A stretch of DNA of 58,594 bases from positions 1-58,594 of the forward strand of contig JAEUBA010000130.1 of assembly GCA_018257865.1 (NCBI GenBank), given 5' to 3'. The notes under the pieces are model-generated. The model was not told the DNA's origin and made no database searches. It saw only the letters and a list, made by a program, of their open reading frames with translations. The stretch's first letter is position 1, and each line of letters begins with the position of its first letter. This document shows, one piece after another, positions 1 to 11,581 of this stretch. Source of the stretch: Stereocaulon alpinum (lineage: Eukaryota > Ascomycota > Lecanoromycetes > Lecanorales > Stereocaulaceae). Both the position numbers and the translations under genes were made by a program.

Positions 1-1450
1 GGAAGCTATATATACCGCCTAAGAGGCTTATACTTATATAAAGAATTAGATAGTATAATATCCCGCTAGTTATATTAGATAGTACTTACTTCTATCCTTA
101 TATACTTTACTTTAGGGGGGAGCCAACCCTTTAGCTTATAATTATAGTTATATAGTATCGCTTATACTAAAGGCTCGCCTAGCTACTTAGATAGGGACCG
201 TCCTTTTCTAAAATACGCCTTCTAATTTATAACTTAATATATCCTTCTCTTAGTCCTATATACCTATAACCCTAGCCTTCCCCTAGGATAGACTACGCGT
301 TAGTCTTAACTAGTAGATACGTATTAAGTATATATAGATATTAGATTTTTTAAATTAACGGCTAGGTAGGTATTACCTATACTCTTTACTTATTAGGCTA
401 AGATACTATACCTAATACCAATTCTTACTGTCTAGTCTCGATTATAGGGGAGGTATAATAGTCGTAGTAGAGTTAGGGTAGGTATTATTATATTACCCGA
501 AAAACTCTATACGGAGTTCTTAGTAACTACGCGACGTCTTAATATTATTTAACCTATAATATATTAGGGGAGATATCTCAGCTCTAAATAGGTATTTAGG
601 TTCGTAGCTAGTACCGCGTACAGGTGTATCTCTATCGCTAGCCATTAAATACTATATATAGGTTAATCTATTAGAGAAATATATCTAAGCCTCCCTTTCT
701 ACTAAAGAACTTAGTAGGGGTAAGTAACCTTATTCCTCCTTTACTAATAGTAATTCCTTCTTCTTTTAGAATAGGGGGTCCTTCCTTAGGACTTATACCC
801 CTTCCTTAGAATCCTCCTATTACTTTAGATATAACGCGCTATCTCTCCCCTAAGGTAGAACTAGAAGTACTTATACTATATAGTCTAAAGTATAGTATTT
901 AAAGTATAACGGGGTAGTTTAACTCCTACGGGTAAATTATATAGTATATTAAGTACTAAAAGGTAATAGAGATAGATAGTTATTAAATTATCTTTAGCTA
1001 AGACTCCTCTCTATTATATAAGTTAAATATAAGGAGATAAGAAATATTCTACTAAAGGAAAACCTATCCTTATATATTTATCTATCCTTAAAGCTAAGCC
1101 CTAAGAATATCTAGGATCTACCTTATATCCCCTAGATCTTAGGAGGATATCTAGGATATATCCTATATCCTTTATATCCTACTTCTATAATAAGTCCTAC
1201 GCCTACGGCGCGTTCCCTTAGTCCTAGTTAATTATATTACGGGCTAGCCCGTAACAGCTTTCTCCTTAGCTAATATAACTCTTATATACTATACTTTTAA
1301 CACCTAGCTCCTAACAGATAAGCTGAATATAATTCTTACTTCTATGGTCTACTTCCGATACTTCGCTCTGACTACTACGACTACTTAGTATACACCTTCT
1401 ACTTGTGTCTATTGTTGATACTAGGTAGCTCGTTGCCACCACTATACCTG
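1..1450. repeat. AT-rich RIP-degraded repeat block (left edge)
   Basis: The sequence is dominated by TA-rich words such as tatata, ctaata and tagtat, with very few CpA or TpG dinucleotides and stop codons in every frame. This is the composition left by repeat-induced point mutation, which turns CpA into TpA in duplicated DNA of filamentous ascomycetes. No open frame of useful length exists. The change to ordinary sequence is gradual between about 1300 and 1500, where CpA and TpG words return. I could not assign the block to a transposon family; by analogy with the right edge it is probably an old retroelement. Boundaries are approximate. Confidence 0.8.
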
Positions 1451-3726
1451 TCATAACATTATTTCAACAGTACCAAGACCAGACGTTCCGCTAGATTTAG
1501 CAGGTACACCTTAGGAGATGCCGACTTGGCCGCCTGCCCCAACAAATGGATTGAAGGTGAAAGCAGCTGCAGTCATTTCTTCTAAAGTCTCGTGTTGGGG
1601 CGTAAATCAAACTGGTAGACCAGGCGAGGACATCTCTACGAATGATTATACTTCACCCCATTATTGTGCAGACTCTCTGAGCACAGTCTTTAATGACTAT
1701 GACAACATCGACTGGGTGAGTCTAAGAATTCAGATATAAAACAACGAACGGACTGATATGTACTTAGCGACTCGTCAACCAGAATCTATTAGGTCAGAGC
1801 GGTGAGGGTGATATCCCGTTCAATTGGGAGCTTTGAGGTAGCCACGGAGGACTACCTTAGACGTGAGCATGTTCGATTCGGTTCTAAGCGAACTTACTTG
1901 CGACGGCCAATTTATATCACATAGACACTTATACAACTCAATCAGTATCTACAAAATCAGGAGTCTACCACTTTGGTCAGGAATATGACCACATTCTCCA
2001 TTCGGCATTTGTGACTTGTCTCAAACGCCGAATTTCAGCCCCATTGTCAAGTAAATGGCACAGCATTCCTTTCAGACACCACATCACCAATTCAGCAATA
2101 CCGTCATTCTTCGACACCGATACCCCGCTTTCACAAATACATTCCCTACGATGATCTTCAAGAGAGAAAAAGTATTGCCTACCGGCTGCGCCCGATACGC
2201 CAATTAAATCTACACAACCAAGCCCCCATTCTCTCACAACACTACCCTCCGTCAACACCACTCATCCTCACGCAAGCCCTTGCAAGAGCCATCGCACCCT
2301 CGGCGGACCACCCCAAACAGCACATTAAGATTCACCAAGTCGCTTCATAGTCCAGCGCGAAAGAGTAGTTCCATGCTCACTGACACTAGGGCATCGAAAT
2401 TACGATCCAAGCACTCCTTCGGGCGGATGAGGCTGGTACGTGAGTTAGTAGCCCGGCGGTTGGAGGTCTGATAGATCCGGGAATCCATGCAGGAATGCAG
2501 AGGGTGCGAGGCGGCAGATAGAAAGGACAAAGGGGGTTGCGGAACAGGGGAGGGGCACAGGAGATGGGGCCTCGAGCGTTGTTGGGCGGTGGTGAGAGTG
2601 GGGGTCGCGGGTGAGGGTGCGAAGGGAAGATGAGAGTGAGAATGATGATGAGGTAAATTGTGGGTTGCATCGTCGTTGGGGAAGTAAATTCAAACCGACA
2701 ACTCTGGTGTGCCGGCCCTTCTTGTAAACTGTCCTTACGTAGGATGACCATATCTACACGATATCTCTTTGCTCCGCACCAATATGGTTAGCGGCGGGTT
2801 TCTATCATGCGACACATGTCGTCGTATCTGTCCTATGAATAGATATAAGACGAAGAGATGTGGACAGAACTACCAGTGTTCCCTCTTCTCACGGGTCATG
2901 CGACTTTGGCGGGTGCTATGTCTTACGTCTGTTGCAGGCAGCCTCGTAGGTTGCAGAACTGTTGGCACATCTTCACCCACCTTCTCCCAAATCATCGAAT
3001 ATACGTAAAGCGTGTAAATTAGTTGTGATTGCCTCCTCTTCTGGATTGCGACCTAACATCTATGAATACTGGGGTTTAGATGTCTTAAGTCTTTGTGCAT
3101 TACTTCTCAGTTTTGTAGCTCGAGCTGGCAGAGGGAGCTTTCGTGGATGCTCGTTCGGTTATATTGCTATCCATGAGCCTCGACACATTGGTAAGTAATT
3201 GAACCGTTAGGGGAGACAATTACTGGTCGATACGTTGAAGCATCGTGGCTTGTAGACGAAGAAGCGTTGACGGCCAGCCTCACGTCTTCCGCGATCGTCA
3301 TGTGCCAAGACCAAGCTAGTGTAGCTGAAGGCTTTAGTATGATCTCCGAAAAGCCGACGCTAGTATGGCGGGCGAGGCGGGCGAGGCGGGATGTCTCACG
3401 CTGACAGCAGAATGATTAGTAAGAACTCCATCAGTCATCATCCATCTCGAATCCAACCCAACTCTGTTCTCGCACAAAAACAGGACCACCAGAAGCTCTA
3501 CGTCCTATCATAGTGTATGTCCATTAGGGAAAGAGCTCCTCGGGTTAAACCCCAAAGGTCAGGCCCTAATTTTCGCCATTGCGGCCCTCCTTAGTACAGA
3601 AATAAGCCCCCAAGTCTTTCGCAACCCTCAGCGTGCTCTCCTCGATACACCGCACATTCTACGTAATTCCACCATTATATCAGCTGGTAACCTGCCGAGG
3701 GGGTTTAGTCATACCATCTCCCTAAA
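1451..3726. other. Intergenic, no supported gene
   Basis: Base composition is normal, but no reading frame here has a recognisable domain, a convincing splice model or a conserved neighbour. The longest frames (2386-2751 minus, 1977-2261 minus) are low-complexity or begin at non-ATG codons. A short GC-rich direct repeat (gggcgaggc units) lies near 3368-3390. The last few hundred bases should include the kapC promoter and 5' leader, rich in C and T just before its start codon. A poorly conserved or non-coding transcript cannot be excluded. Confidence 0.5.
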
Positions 3727-4742
3727 ATGCAGGCCAACATTGCACCAGCGCCGCACCCAATGCGCGGATCCGGTCAGGTAGGTCACTCCACCCTTTACAC
3801 TTCTGCAGGAAGTGGAGACTGAACATCTATAGCAGGAAAATGCTACAGATCAAGGTGAGTAAGCATACTCTAGACTGTCCGATTCCATTTGCCATGGTGC
3901 ATCTGCTGACACATTGATGTGGTCAGCTCTCCGAGAGCAGCTGCTCGCCCAGGTCCATAACCAGCATCTCCCTTCTCATAGACCAGAGCATCAATTATCC
4001 AACACTGCGAATCCACACCATCACAACATCGATCCAGCGATTGCGGGGCCTGGAATGATGCATTCGGGTGCGGGCGACAGTGGAGGTGATGAAAATGGTA
4101 GCGATGGAAGGAAGGGCGGGAAGCGCGAATTATCGACGTCGAAAAGAGCCGCACAGAACAGAGCGGCGCAGGTATGTGATTTTCCTGGGTTTTTCGTTGT
4201 CTAAGCTTTGATGATGTTGCGATGATGATAAGTGACGAGATTTCTTTGCCGCAAAGTTTGGGTGACAAAGGCAGCTTACTAAAAGATTACTATAGCGCGC
4301 GTTCAGACAGCGGAAAGAAGGGCACATTAAGAGCTTGGAAACGCAAGTGAGGGAGTTCAACAACCTCAGCGAGAATTACAAAGCTCTTCAGACAGAAAAC
4401 TACCAGCTACGGGACTATATCATCCTCCTCCAATCTCGACTACTAGAGTCCCAAGGGGAATACCCGCAACCATCCTCCAATGTCGATATCCCTCAACCAA
4501 CATCATCGGGTCCTCCAAGTCAACAGGTCCTAGCACCAACAGCTCCAATGGGCTCATCTGCAGCAAGCCAGTTGCAAGCCTCAGCTGCTCAGGCTGTGGC
4601 GGACATGGGTGGTAGCAGACATCAAGAGGAGTCTTCGTATACCAGGAACATGAGCAACAAGAGGCCCCGAGTTGGCGAAGAGGCTGAAATGCGACCAGCA
4701 ACTGGCCCATCTCACGCAGAAAACAGATCTGTGGCTGTCTGA
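3727..4742 (+). CDS. kapC: KapC-type bZIP (AP-1-like) transcription factor
   Basis: A predicted 253-residue nuclear DNA-binding protein. Exons 3727-3777, 3836-3854, 3927-4171 and 4296-4742 join in frame through GT-AG introns; the second exon is only 19 nt. The N-terminus starts MQANIAPAPHP, the usual KapC start. The basic region (about residues 94-112) contains SKRAAQNRAAQ followed across the last intron by RAFRQRK, and a leucine zipper with ENYQLRDYI follows to about residue 150. The C-terminal third is Ser/Pro/Gln-rich, as expected for a regulatory tail. KapC proteins are fungal AP-1-like regulators; their targets are poorly known. The gene converges on arp5 with about 300 bp between stop codons. 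The family is clear; the symbol rests on recalled similarity. Confidence 0.9.
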
Positions 4743-5041
4743 GGCTCGTGGAGGGCGTGTGTGTTCTAATGTAGGACTATATTCCGCCCTTGATCATTGC
4801 GTACGACGACATGTTACAATAATATGTTAAGGCATGAGGGTAGGAGTAGTGGTGAATTGGCGAAGCTCCGTAACCGATCTGCTGTGCGAGGATGTTTCTG
4901 GTGTTGTCGGTGTATCAGGTCGAGGCTCAGAACGAGCAAAGCTGCTCCTTATGTGTCATCCGGATTGGTTGTATTTGTCCAGCGAGATAGGTTCCGGCAG
5001 GGCCTGCCCAAATTCTGGCTATTTATGAGTTGGACGATTGA

Positions 5042-7521
5042 TTAGGGAGCAGTAGTATTACCCAGGTTGTGCTCCTGTGTGGTTGAAGTCAGCCTCTTTA
5101 CGTTATTTAAGCTCGGCAGTCAGAGATAAGCTAAGTACTTACCTTCAAATAGTCAGAGCCCTTTTCTTGATATTCTTCACGAGTCACTAGAGACGACTTG
5201 AAGCTCGGCTCCTTCGACCATTGAGCGGCTCCTTTCCACGCATCGGTTAATGGGTCACTAGCCTGTCGGACCCGCATTGAGGCCTCAATTGGCAGTACCG
5301 CACGCAGTTCTCTGCTCAGCCTTTCCTCGAACCCCTTAAAGAGTGTATTGCCTCCGGTGAGAAAGATGTCTCTCAGAATGCTATTCCGGTCCTGCGGTGA
5401 ACCCATGCCTATCATGTCGGCAGCGATATTAACTATGCCTGCCTGGTCAAGGCCTGCTATGGCTGGCTGAAAAACGACCTCTGGAACTCGTATCCTCTCG
5501 ACGTTGAGATGCAGCTGGTGAGTCTCTTGCTGGCTCTCTGAATCGAATGGTCGTGGACCACGCAGAAAAGCATGCATCAGGCTTTTCGTCCAATCCTTTT
5601 GAGCGGCCATAGTTTTGCTCTCGCTGAATCCAGGATCATACTTCAGCAGCTGGGCTTCGACGTTCTTCATCTCTGCATCGAGGTCTTCTTCCTCCTCGTC
5701 ATCGCTTTGTTCGCCCATCGCGACTTGCCGGTAGACGCCCCAATCTTCGTCATTGGCCCCGAAGTTGTCATCATCACCACCACGCCGACGCTTTCGTCCT
5801 GGTTGATCCGATGCTAGATTCGCTAGTGTCTTCATTCGCATTTGGCTTGCAAGTGATTTACGGTTGCCAAGATCAGCTTTCTGTCTCTCTCGGTCCCTGA
5901 TCTTCTGAAGTAGAGTCTGTGATGTGTTAGTAGAATATCTTCAACTATGCGAAGAAGCTGCGTTTTACCGCTCTAGAAGCCCTCCGAGCCTCTAGCCAAC
6001 CCTCAAGGTCATTCACTCGGCGCTCATCATCTAGTCTCTGCTCCTCCGCTATCCGAGCCCTTTCTTGTTCCTTCTCAACCTTTGCCCTCGCTCGGGCCTC
6101 TACGCCTGACTTCAGTAGCCTCTGATGTCGTTTCTGCTTCAAACCTGCTTCGTCGAGCTGGTCATCAGGAATGTCAAGAAGCGGAAAACTAGGCACTTCC
6201 TCTTCTTCGACATTGTCCGGAACACCAAGATCTTTGTTCCTTGCCTTCCGTACCGACTTTTCCATATCCTTAATCATTTTATCTAGTTGAGCTTCGTCTT
6301 TGAATTCATCCTCATCTAGTAAGCGTTTGGTTTCCTTCTTCGTCTGCCCTACAATACGTTGTTGTAGGTCCCTGTAGTATTCCAACTCTTGTTCTTTCTG
6401 CACCAGCTTCTCCAGCCTCATCTTGGCCGCCTGTTCTTGTAATCGTCTTCCGCCCTCTCTTTTCCGCTCTGCAATCCGCGCCAATTCCTCCTCACTCTTC
6501 TCAATGGCGATATGTTCCGTAAACGGGTATTGGATGACGCGATCTCTGTCTTCTAGCCCAGTCCAATCCAAAAAGCCACTCATTTCCCTGTCGAAGTCCT
6601 TAGAAACGTAACAATGCTCGCGAACATATTCCTGGGCCTGATAATCCGTAAGCTTGCCGGGAAAGCTTGGGTACTTCAACCTTAACAGCTTGAAGAGATA
6701 CTCCGCCCCTTGGTAGCCTCCCCAATTCAATCGTGATACACTGGACATGATAGGCTTCCCGTTCAATACAGGTATTACCTGGGTCGATGCATGCGCGGAT
6801 GAGATTATTAGGCCACTACTTCCTCTGTTGAACTTGTATGAGAATAGCGAGTCGATACCGTAGGCAACTGAAGGAGCAGAGTAGCACTCGAACAAGATCT
6901 CACTCATAGCTACAACGGATTAATACTGCCGAGGTTACGGGAATGGAGCTGCATACGTACTTTTCCTTGAATAGGTCAAGTTGGCGAGCGTCTCGGTCAT
7001 GAGCACAGGCCTTCCTACGCCTCCATTGTCGCCCTCGATCCCAAGGCTCACGAATATCTGATCCAGTATGCCTTCCATCGCGTCCCAATTGCCCACAACG
7101 CTGGTCCCAGGCTCGAAAGCATTCTTAAGCTGGCCTCGAGTTGTAGCATCCGCATATGCATTGTATCCAACGTACGAGACGGTTCTGTTGTACTTTCGAT
7201 CACGATATCGAGCCACATCTGGTGGGAATGAGAGCCGAGGGACAGCGTCGAACGACCAGCCGGCTCGCACAATGCTGGAGCCTTAAGCCTCATTAGCAGA
7301 CACCCTCCAAGAATTGTAGACGGTCCATGCGTACCGTTGTCAATTACTATCGCTGTATCATGGCTGCTCTGCTGGTAACCTTCCGAGGGTGCTGGTTGGT
7401 AGCCTTTGAAGGGTGGATCGATGGCATGCCAGATGCGTGGAGGTGGCTTTGGGGACCTTTTGCCAGATGAAACTTCAGATGTGAGGACTGGCTCCACGTA
7501 GCGAGAGTAGATTATAGTCAT
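5042..7521 (-). CDS. arp5: Actin-related protein 5, INO80 chromatin-remodelling subunit
   Basis: A predicted 751-residue protein, matching the roughly 750 residues of yeast Arp5. Exons from the start: 7335-7521, 6961-7281, 5969-6909, 5143-5916 and 5042-5074; introns are 51-68 nt and all phases fit. The actin phosphate-binding segment IVIDNGSSIVRAGWS is rebuilt across the first intron. Later come MTETLANL, ECYSAPSVAYGIDS (the actin fold) and a long charged, helical insertion (about residues 260-400) typical of Arp5. The end has TGGNTLFKGFEERL, TREEYQEKG and, in a small last exon, EHNLGN. Arp5 binds Ies6 and couples the INO80 ATPase to nucleosome sliding in the nucleus. The start at 7521 is the first ATG; a GTG lies in frame upstream. 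ies6 lies divergently about 1 kb away. Confidence 0.95.
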
Positions 7522-8529
7522 AGTGGCCTGATCCACTTGGCTATTGGATCACGGCTGCAAAGTTGCGCTAAATCTCATAATGGGAAAGACGTAACAGTCC
7601 TCGGAACGCTTTTCGAGCGTCATAGGAATGATTACGCAGCGCAGGATGAAGCATGGTTCTGATTTCTGGATTATACCTTAAGGCTTTGTCGGTAGCCAAT
7701 CAACGCTTACGGTAGTTTAGAGACCCCAGATCCTACATGTTCTCCAGCTTCCTACAGGGGCGATGGGCTATCTGAATACCAAAGAACGTAGGGACGTTGA
7801 TAAATTACTCAGTATTCACTACGACTTCATCTGTTCTATATGTCTATGCCGGATCTTGAAGGCTGTCCGTTGCTGTAAATGGAGTCACTTAAACCTCAAA
7901 CTTGACTGTAACGTATCTGAGTGGGAAGGCTTACCCTCGAGGTGGAAAAGCACATTGGACCTGTAATTCTTGAACATCTGGGCGACCAGCTCAACGTTCA
8001 TGTTCTGGATGTTGATTTCCTGTCAGAACAGTACCTGCATTAGCGGCATCACCAAGCCCTTTGGCTACGGAGACGTTCATACTTGGAGATTCTTGTTCAA
8101 GACCATGACAGCTTCATTGAGTTTCTCCTGGAGCATAAGGTGAGTACACTGTTCATGCTTGTAAGATGCTAACCACCACTCACCACATTTGTGATGATAC
8201 GTGTCAAAAGCAGACTTTGCTGGTATTCGTGGGGAGACTCCTACAACACGTCAGCCTCGGCCGAGGAAGAATCTTAGAGACACATCTAGTATCTTACCAT
8301 GGCGTCTAATCACCCAGGCTCTGATGGCCAGCAAGGACTACTTCCAAGAATGGAGACGCCGATGGGAATCAAGAGGTGGGAGACTTAGACTGCAGATCAG
8401 CGTATCATAAACGCGCTAATGACGGAAATTTACCAGTCCGGTAGTTACCTCTCGTCGCCAAATTTCTCTCTCCAAGGTGATGAAAAGTGTCGATTCTCTG
8501 CGTCCGCACTGGATCCACAGCGCTCGATC
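7522..8529. other. arp5-ies6 divergent intergenic region
   Basis: About 1 kb separates the two INO80 genes, transcribed away from each other, so it should carry both promoters. It includes short frames (7763-7966 and 8201-8410 plus) with no recognisable domain. Part of it (7928-8141) reads like a decayed coding segment and is listed separately. A good donor (gtgagt) lies at 8142, so an unannotated 5' exon or leader intron of ies6 is also possible. I could not identify specific promoter motifs. Confidence 0.5.
7928..8141 (+). pseudogene. Possible decayed exon remnant
   Basis: One plus-strand frame reads as protein-like sequence for about 70 codons (EKHIGPVILEHLGDQLNV ... SFIEFLLEHK), broken by a single in-frame TAG near 8040 and ended by a splice-donor-like gtgagt at 8142. 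Composition is like a real helical domain, but no start, family or continuation was found. It could be a relic of a gene once between arp5 and ies6, or chance. I do not recognise a family. Confidence 0.22.
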
Positions 8530-9102
8530 ATGGCGCCAACAACTCCAACAGCCGACGATTCTCATCAGCAGCTTCTGGACCAGCTCGACTTAATCCTCAA
8601 GCCCAGGGCTTTCCGCAATGCTCGCTGGAAGCCTTCACAACGTCGCAACAAGAACATTAAGCAGATAGTCGCAGAAGCCGCTCGCAAGGAAGCATCGGTC
8701 ATGGCTACACAGGACAACAGCGGCTCCTCTACCCCGAACGTTCAGAGCTCCGCTATTGAAACAGGAGCAGCTACGCCCATACACATGAACGGAGCATCTA
8801 CCAAGTCCACAATTTCGCAAGCAGCTCAAAATCTGTCCACCATGGTCCTCGAAAGAAATCTCCAAGCCTCATTATCCACTGGGCCTATCGCTACGTACAC
8901 GAACATCGAGTCTGCGCCATCGCTCCATCCCGCACACCAAAAGCATTATTGCGACATCACTGGGCTACCAGCTCCATATACGGACCCGAAGTCCAGACTG
9001 CGGTATCACAACAAAGAAGTCTTCGATGTGGTCCGAAGTATGAACCAAGGAACGGCTGAGAAATATCTCGAAGCTCGTGGAGCTCATGTCGTTCTGAAAT
9101 GA
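8530..9102 (+). CDS. ies6: Ies6-like INO80 subunit (YL1 C-terminal domain)
   Basis: A predicted 190-residue nuclear protein in a single exon. The N-terminal part has LKPRAFRNARWKPSQRRNK, the conserved Ies6 segment, followed by a variable Ser/Thr-rich linker. The YL1-C domain begins at residue 139 with HYCDITGLPAPYTDP and continues RLRYHNKEVFDVV; the tail AEKYLEARGAHVVLK is near-invariant in Ies6. In yeast Ies6 pairs with Arp5 as a module of the INO80 remodeller. I chose the ATG at 8530 because it directly precedes the conserved part; the frame is open upstream to 8419 but that stretch looks like leader sequence. The arp5 gene is the adjacent divergent neighbour. Confidence 0.93.
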   Translation: MAPTTPTADDSHQQLLDQLDLILKPRAFRNARWKPSQRRNKNIKQIVAEAARKEASVMATQDNSGSSTPNVQSSAIETGAATPIHMNGASTKSTISQAAQNLSTMVLERNLQASLSTGPIATYTNIESAPSLHPAHQKHYCDITGLPAPYTDPKSRLRYHNKEVFDVVRSMNQGTAEKYLEARGAHVVLK

Positions 9103-9902
9103 TCGAAGCGCGGGGGCGAAAATCTTACATAGTCACCCCAGTGCTCTGTCCTACCTGGGAAGTCTGGTAGACACTGGATGTGACCACCAGCACGCGTTGA
9201 TGTAGACGAGGTTCTCCGAGCTCACAAGTCATGAACTGGAGCCCGCGAGGCTCAAGGTAGCATGTACGGCCAACAAAGTCAAGCTCACTCCACCCGCCTC
9301 GTCCCTTTCGGCACAAGGCTCAAGGAGGTGCTCCGGCTTAATCGTGGCCAGAGTAGTCTTCGCCAAATGACGGCATACCGAAAGCCCACGGAAGTGGATT
9401 GGGAATCAGTTACAGCATCCGTGGAACACTGTTGTCAGGCGTTCGATAAAATATGAACTACTTCATGATAGCACCATACTGTTGTCCCGCTATGTCAGAC
9501 AAGCTCTTTAACAGTAGAAAGTAGAATTGTATACGATTTTTCAGCGCTGGCGTGATATCTAGGACCCTGCGCATATGCATAGTCCTCAGAACCCAAACTT
9601 GATCCTGTGAGCTTAGAGAGCACTACTTGTCAGATCTTTGTGGCTCTAGTGGAGGTCGTGGCTCTTCCCAATTCAATGTCAAGGGTTGAGCAGGAGTGTT
9701 GCCAAAATCTGCAAATCATGTTTTCCAAGAGCTGGTGGAACCTTTCAATACACCACGTAGCGCTTGGGTAGTCCGGTAAAGTAATTAGATCGTGTCCGAA
9801 CACGGTGTTCTTGATTTTTTCCAACAATTGCAATGCAGATGCCAATTGAGGCCTGAGTCCTTACGGTGACTCTACACCACTTCTCGTGGCGAAGCCATCA
9901 TT
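9103..9902. other. Intergenic, no supported gene
   Basis: No frame in these 800 bases shows a recognisable domain. A minus-strand frame at 9630-9845 has plausible amino-acid composition but starts at TTG, has no ATG and no family match. The region should hold the ies6 3' end and the got1 promoter. Confidence 0.5.
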
Positions 9903-10577
9903 ATGCCTACCATGTGGCTCTCAGATTCGCAAAGTAAGTCTTCCAGAAATGGCTACAGAGCCTTACATCTTCCCCTGCAATGTGGCAGAACGCGCTAATA
10001 CTTTGTCTGTAGAAATTGGGGTAGCCTTCTGCTCAGGCGGTAGGTACGGTCACCGAGGCTTCGATATCATTGGCGCAATATCTCATGAGGTGGTTCAGGG
10101 GGGTTCTTCCTTGTTGGGGGCGTGATCATGTTCTTTGATAGGGCCATGTATGCTTTGCATAACATCACCACTGGCATGTACCTTGTGATTGCTAACAAAC
10201 TATAGGCTAGCCATGGGCAACGTGTGTTACGCCCAGCCCCCCAGATGGTCTTGTTTCCTAATCTCATTGCGGATTTTCAGATGCTCTTCCTGGTTGGCCT
10301 TACACTCATAATCGGTCTACAAAAGACGGCGGTCTTCTTCGCTCGACGGCAAAAATGGAAGGGCACAGCAGCATTCGTGGCAGGCATTTTACTCATACTA
10401 ATCCGGTGGCCACTGGTAGGATTTTTAGTAGAGTTGTACGGGATTTTTGTGCTCTTTGGTGACTTCTTCTCAACGGTTGGAGGATTCGCTGGAAATATAC
10501 CCGTCGTGGGACCGTATATACAACAGGCACTGGATAGGGCAGGCGGTGGAAGGAGGAACGCCGAGTTGCCTGTTTGA
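9903..10577 (+). CDS. got1: Got1-like Golgi transport membrane protein
   Basis: A predicted 139-residue protein with four hydrophobic segments, the size of Got1. Five exons fit: 9903-9933, 10013-10039, 10099-10147, 10206-10221 and 10281-10577. The fourth is only 16 nt. Joined sequence begins MPTMWLSDSQKIGVAF and passes through GGFFLVGGVIMFFDRAM, LAMGN and MLFLVGLTLIIG. It then has RRQKWKGTAAF, LLILIRWPLVGF, ELYGIFVLFGDFF and PVVGPYIQQ, all in Got1 order. Yeast Got1 is a tetraspan protein affecting ER-to-Golgi and Golgi traffic, partly redundant with Sft2. The start may be 9903 or the in-frame ATG at 9912 (MWLSD). The gene converges on the profilin gene. Confidence 0.92.
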
Positions 10578-10884
10578 GATTCGAAAGGTTTAAAGAGCTT
10601 GTAAAGTGTCGGGGTGGAGGACGATACCCCGTACTTAGGGACGACGGAGTTTCCGCGGCGGCTCTAAAACGATATCCAATGGGTCACGAGAGCTGAAAAG
10701 CCCGATGCAAGCAGAGGAGCAAGTCAGATTTGGAAGAGCTTCGACATATTGGCACTACGTGGGAAATATAACACAGCTAAGGACTTGATCCGTCGAAGTG
10801 AGAAGGGCCAGTCATCGGACATGTATGCAATTAGGATACAGCTTCATAATGGCGTTAAAGGAGGATGTGTATATATGCAATCTC
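10578..10884. other. Convergent got1-profilin intergenic spacer
   Basis: About 300 bases between two stop codons on facing strands, expected to contain both 3' untranslated regions and polyadenylation signals. I see no gene or clear terminator motif. Confidence 0.5.
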
Positions 10885-11581
10885 CTAGTAGCCAACGCCA
10901 ATCAAGTAGTCACCCAACTTTTCCACCGTGAGTGATGCTGCACCAGGTTGTACGGTTTCTGGATAATGGGCGATGAGTAAGGCCTGTTTTGTTTTAACGA
11001 TGATCATTCCTTCCCTGCCCTGTTATATATCAAAAATCAGCATACCGCCATCGATGCCATATGTAGAGTGCGTTGGCTTGCATACCTTCTTGCCGTAGAC
11101 ACTCCTGTCGTCCGCCTTCAAGGTAAAGTACTTTTCGCCTGCAACTTTAAAGCCGGTACTGAAAATCTGTTTGGGCTCTTTCTCCGCATACGAAGCGAGG
11201 ACGTCTTTCATCTCCGCCGGCTCAAGCTAGAAACTCATGCTCAGCCTCGTGCCTTTTGACCGTCGGCTCTCTCGGAGGCTGCCCCTTTGCTCGGCCTCCA
11301 GCATCGAGCTCGTTCGCCGTGGCCCCCAAATCTTATAGGAAAGGATGTTGACGCACTCTAAAATTAGGCGAAGAGGCCCAGACGCTTGTGCCTTCGACAT
11401 TGAAGATTGCAGCTTTATCGACATCCCCGGACCCCACCAGACTAATAGGAGAGTCAACACTTGCATAGTCGAAGGTTTGTGTAGGCTCCGAGATACCTAG
11501 TGTCGATATACGCTAGACCGCGAGCTCGAGTCAGCGATGAAGACGGTAAAAGCAGGTAAGCGGCTGACCTTGCCACGACAT
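10885..11581 (-). CDS. pfy1: Profilin (actin monomer-binding protein)
   Basis: A predicted 129-residue cytoplasmic protein, typical profilin length. Exons from the start: 11569-11581, 11497-11512, 11357-11441, 11086-11226 and 10885-11019; the first two are 13 and 16 nt. The junctions rebuild MSWQAYIDTSLVGSG, the classic profilin start, then DKAAIFNVEG, SVWASSPNF, TGFKVAGEKYFTLKADDRSVYGKK, GREGMIIVKTKQALLIAHY and finally EKLGDYLIGVGY. Profilin binds G-actin and poly-proline proteins such as formins to control filament growth. Every junction is GT-AG and all phases agree. A simple open-frame search sees only the fourth exon. The symbol follows yeast usage. Confidence 0.95.

Noticed and set aside
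2386..2751. Proline-rich minus-strand frame of 121 codons
   Set aside because: Low complexity, overlaps other frames of equal length, and no homologue or splice model is apparent.
9630..9845. Minus-strand frame of 71 codons with plausible composition
   Set aside because: It begins at TTG, has no ATG, and matches no family I know.
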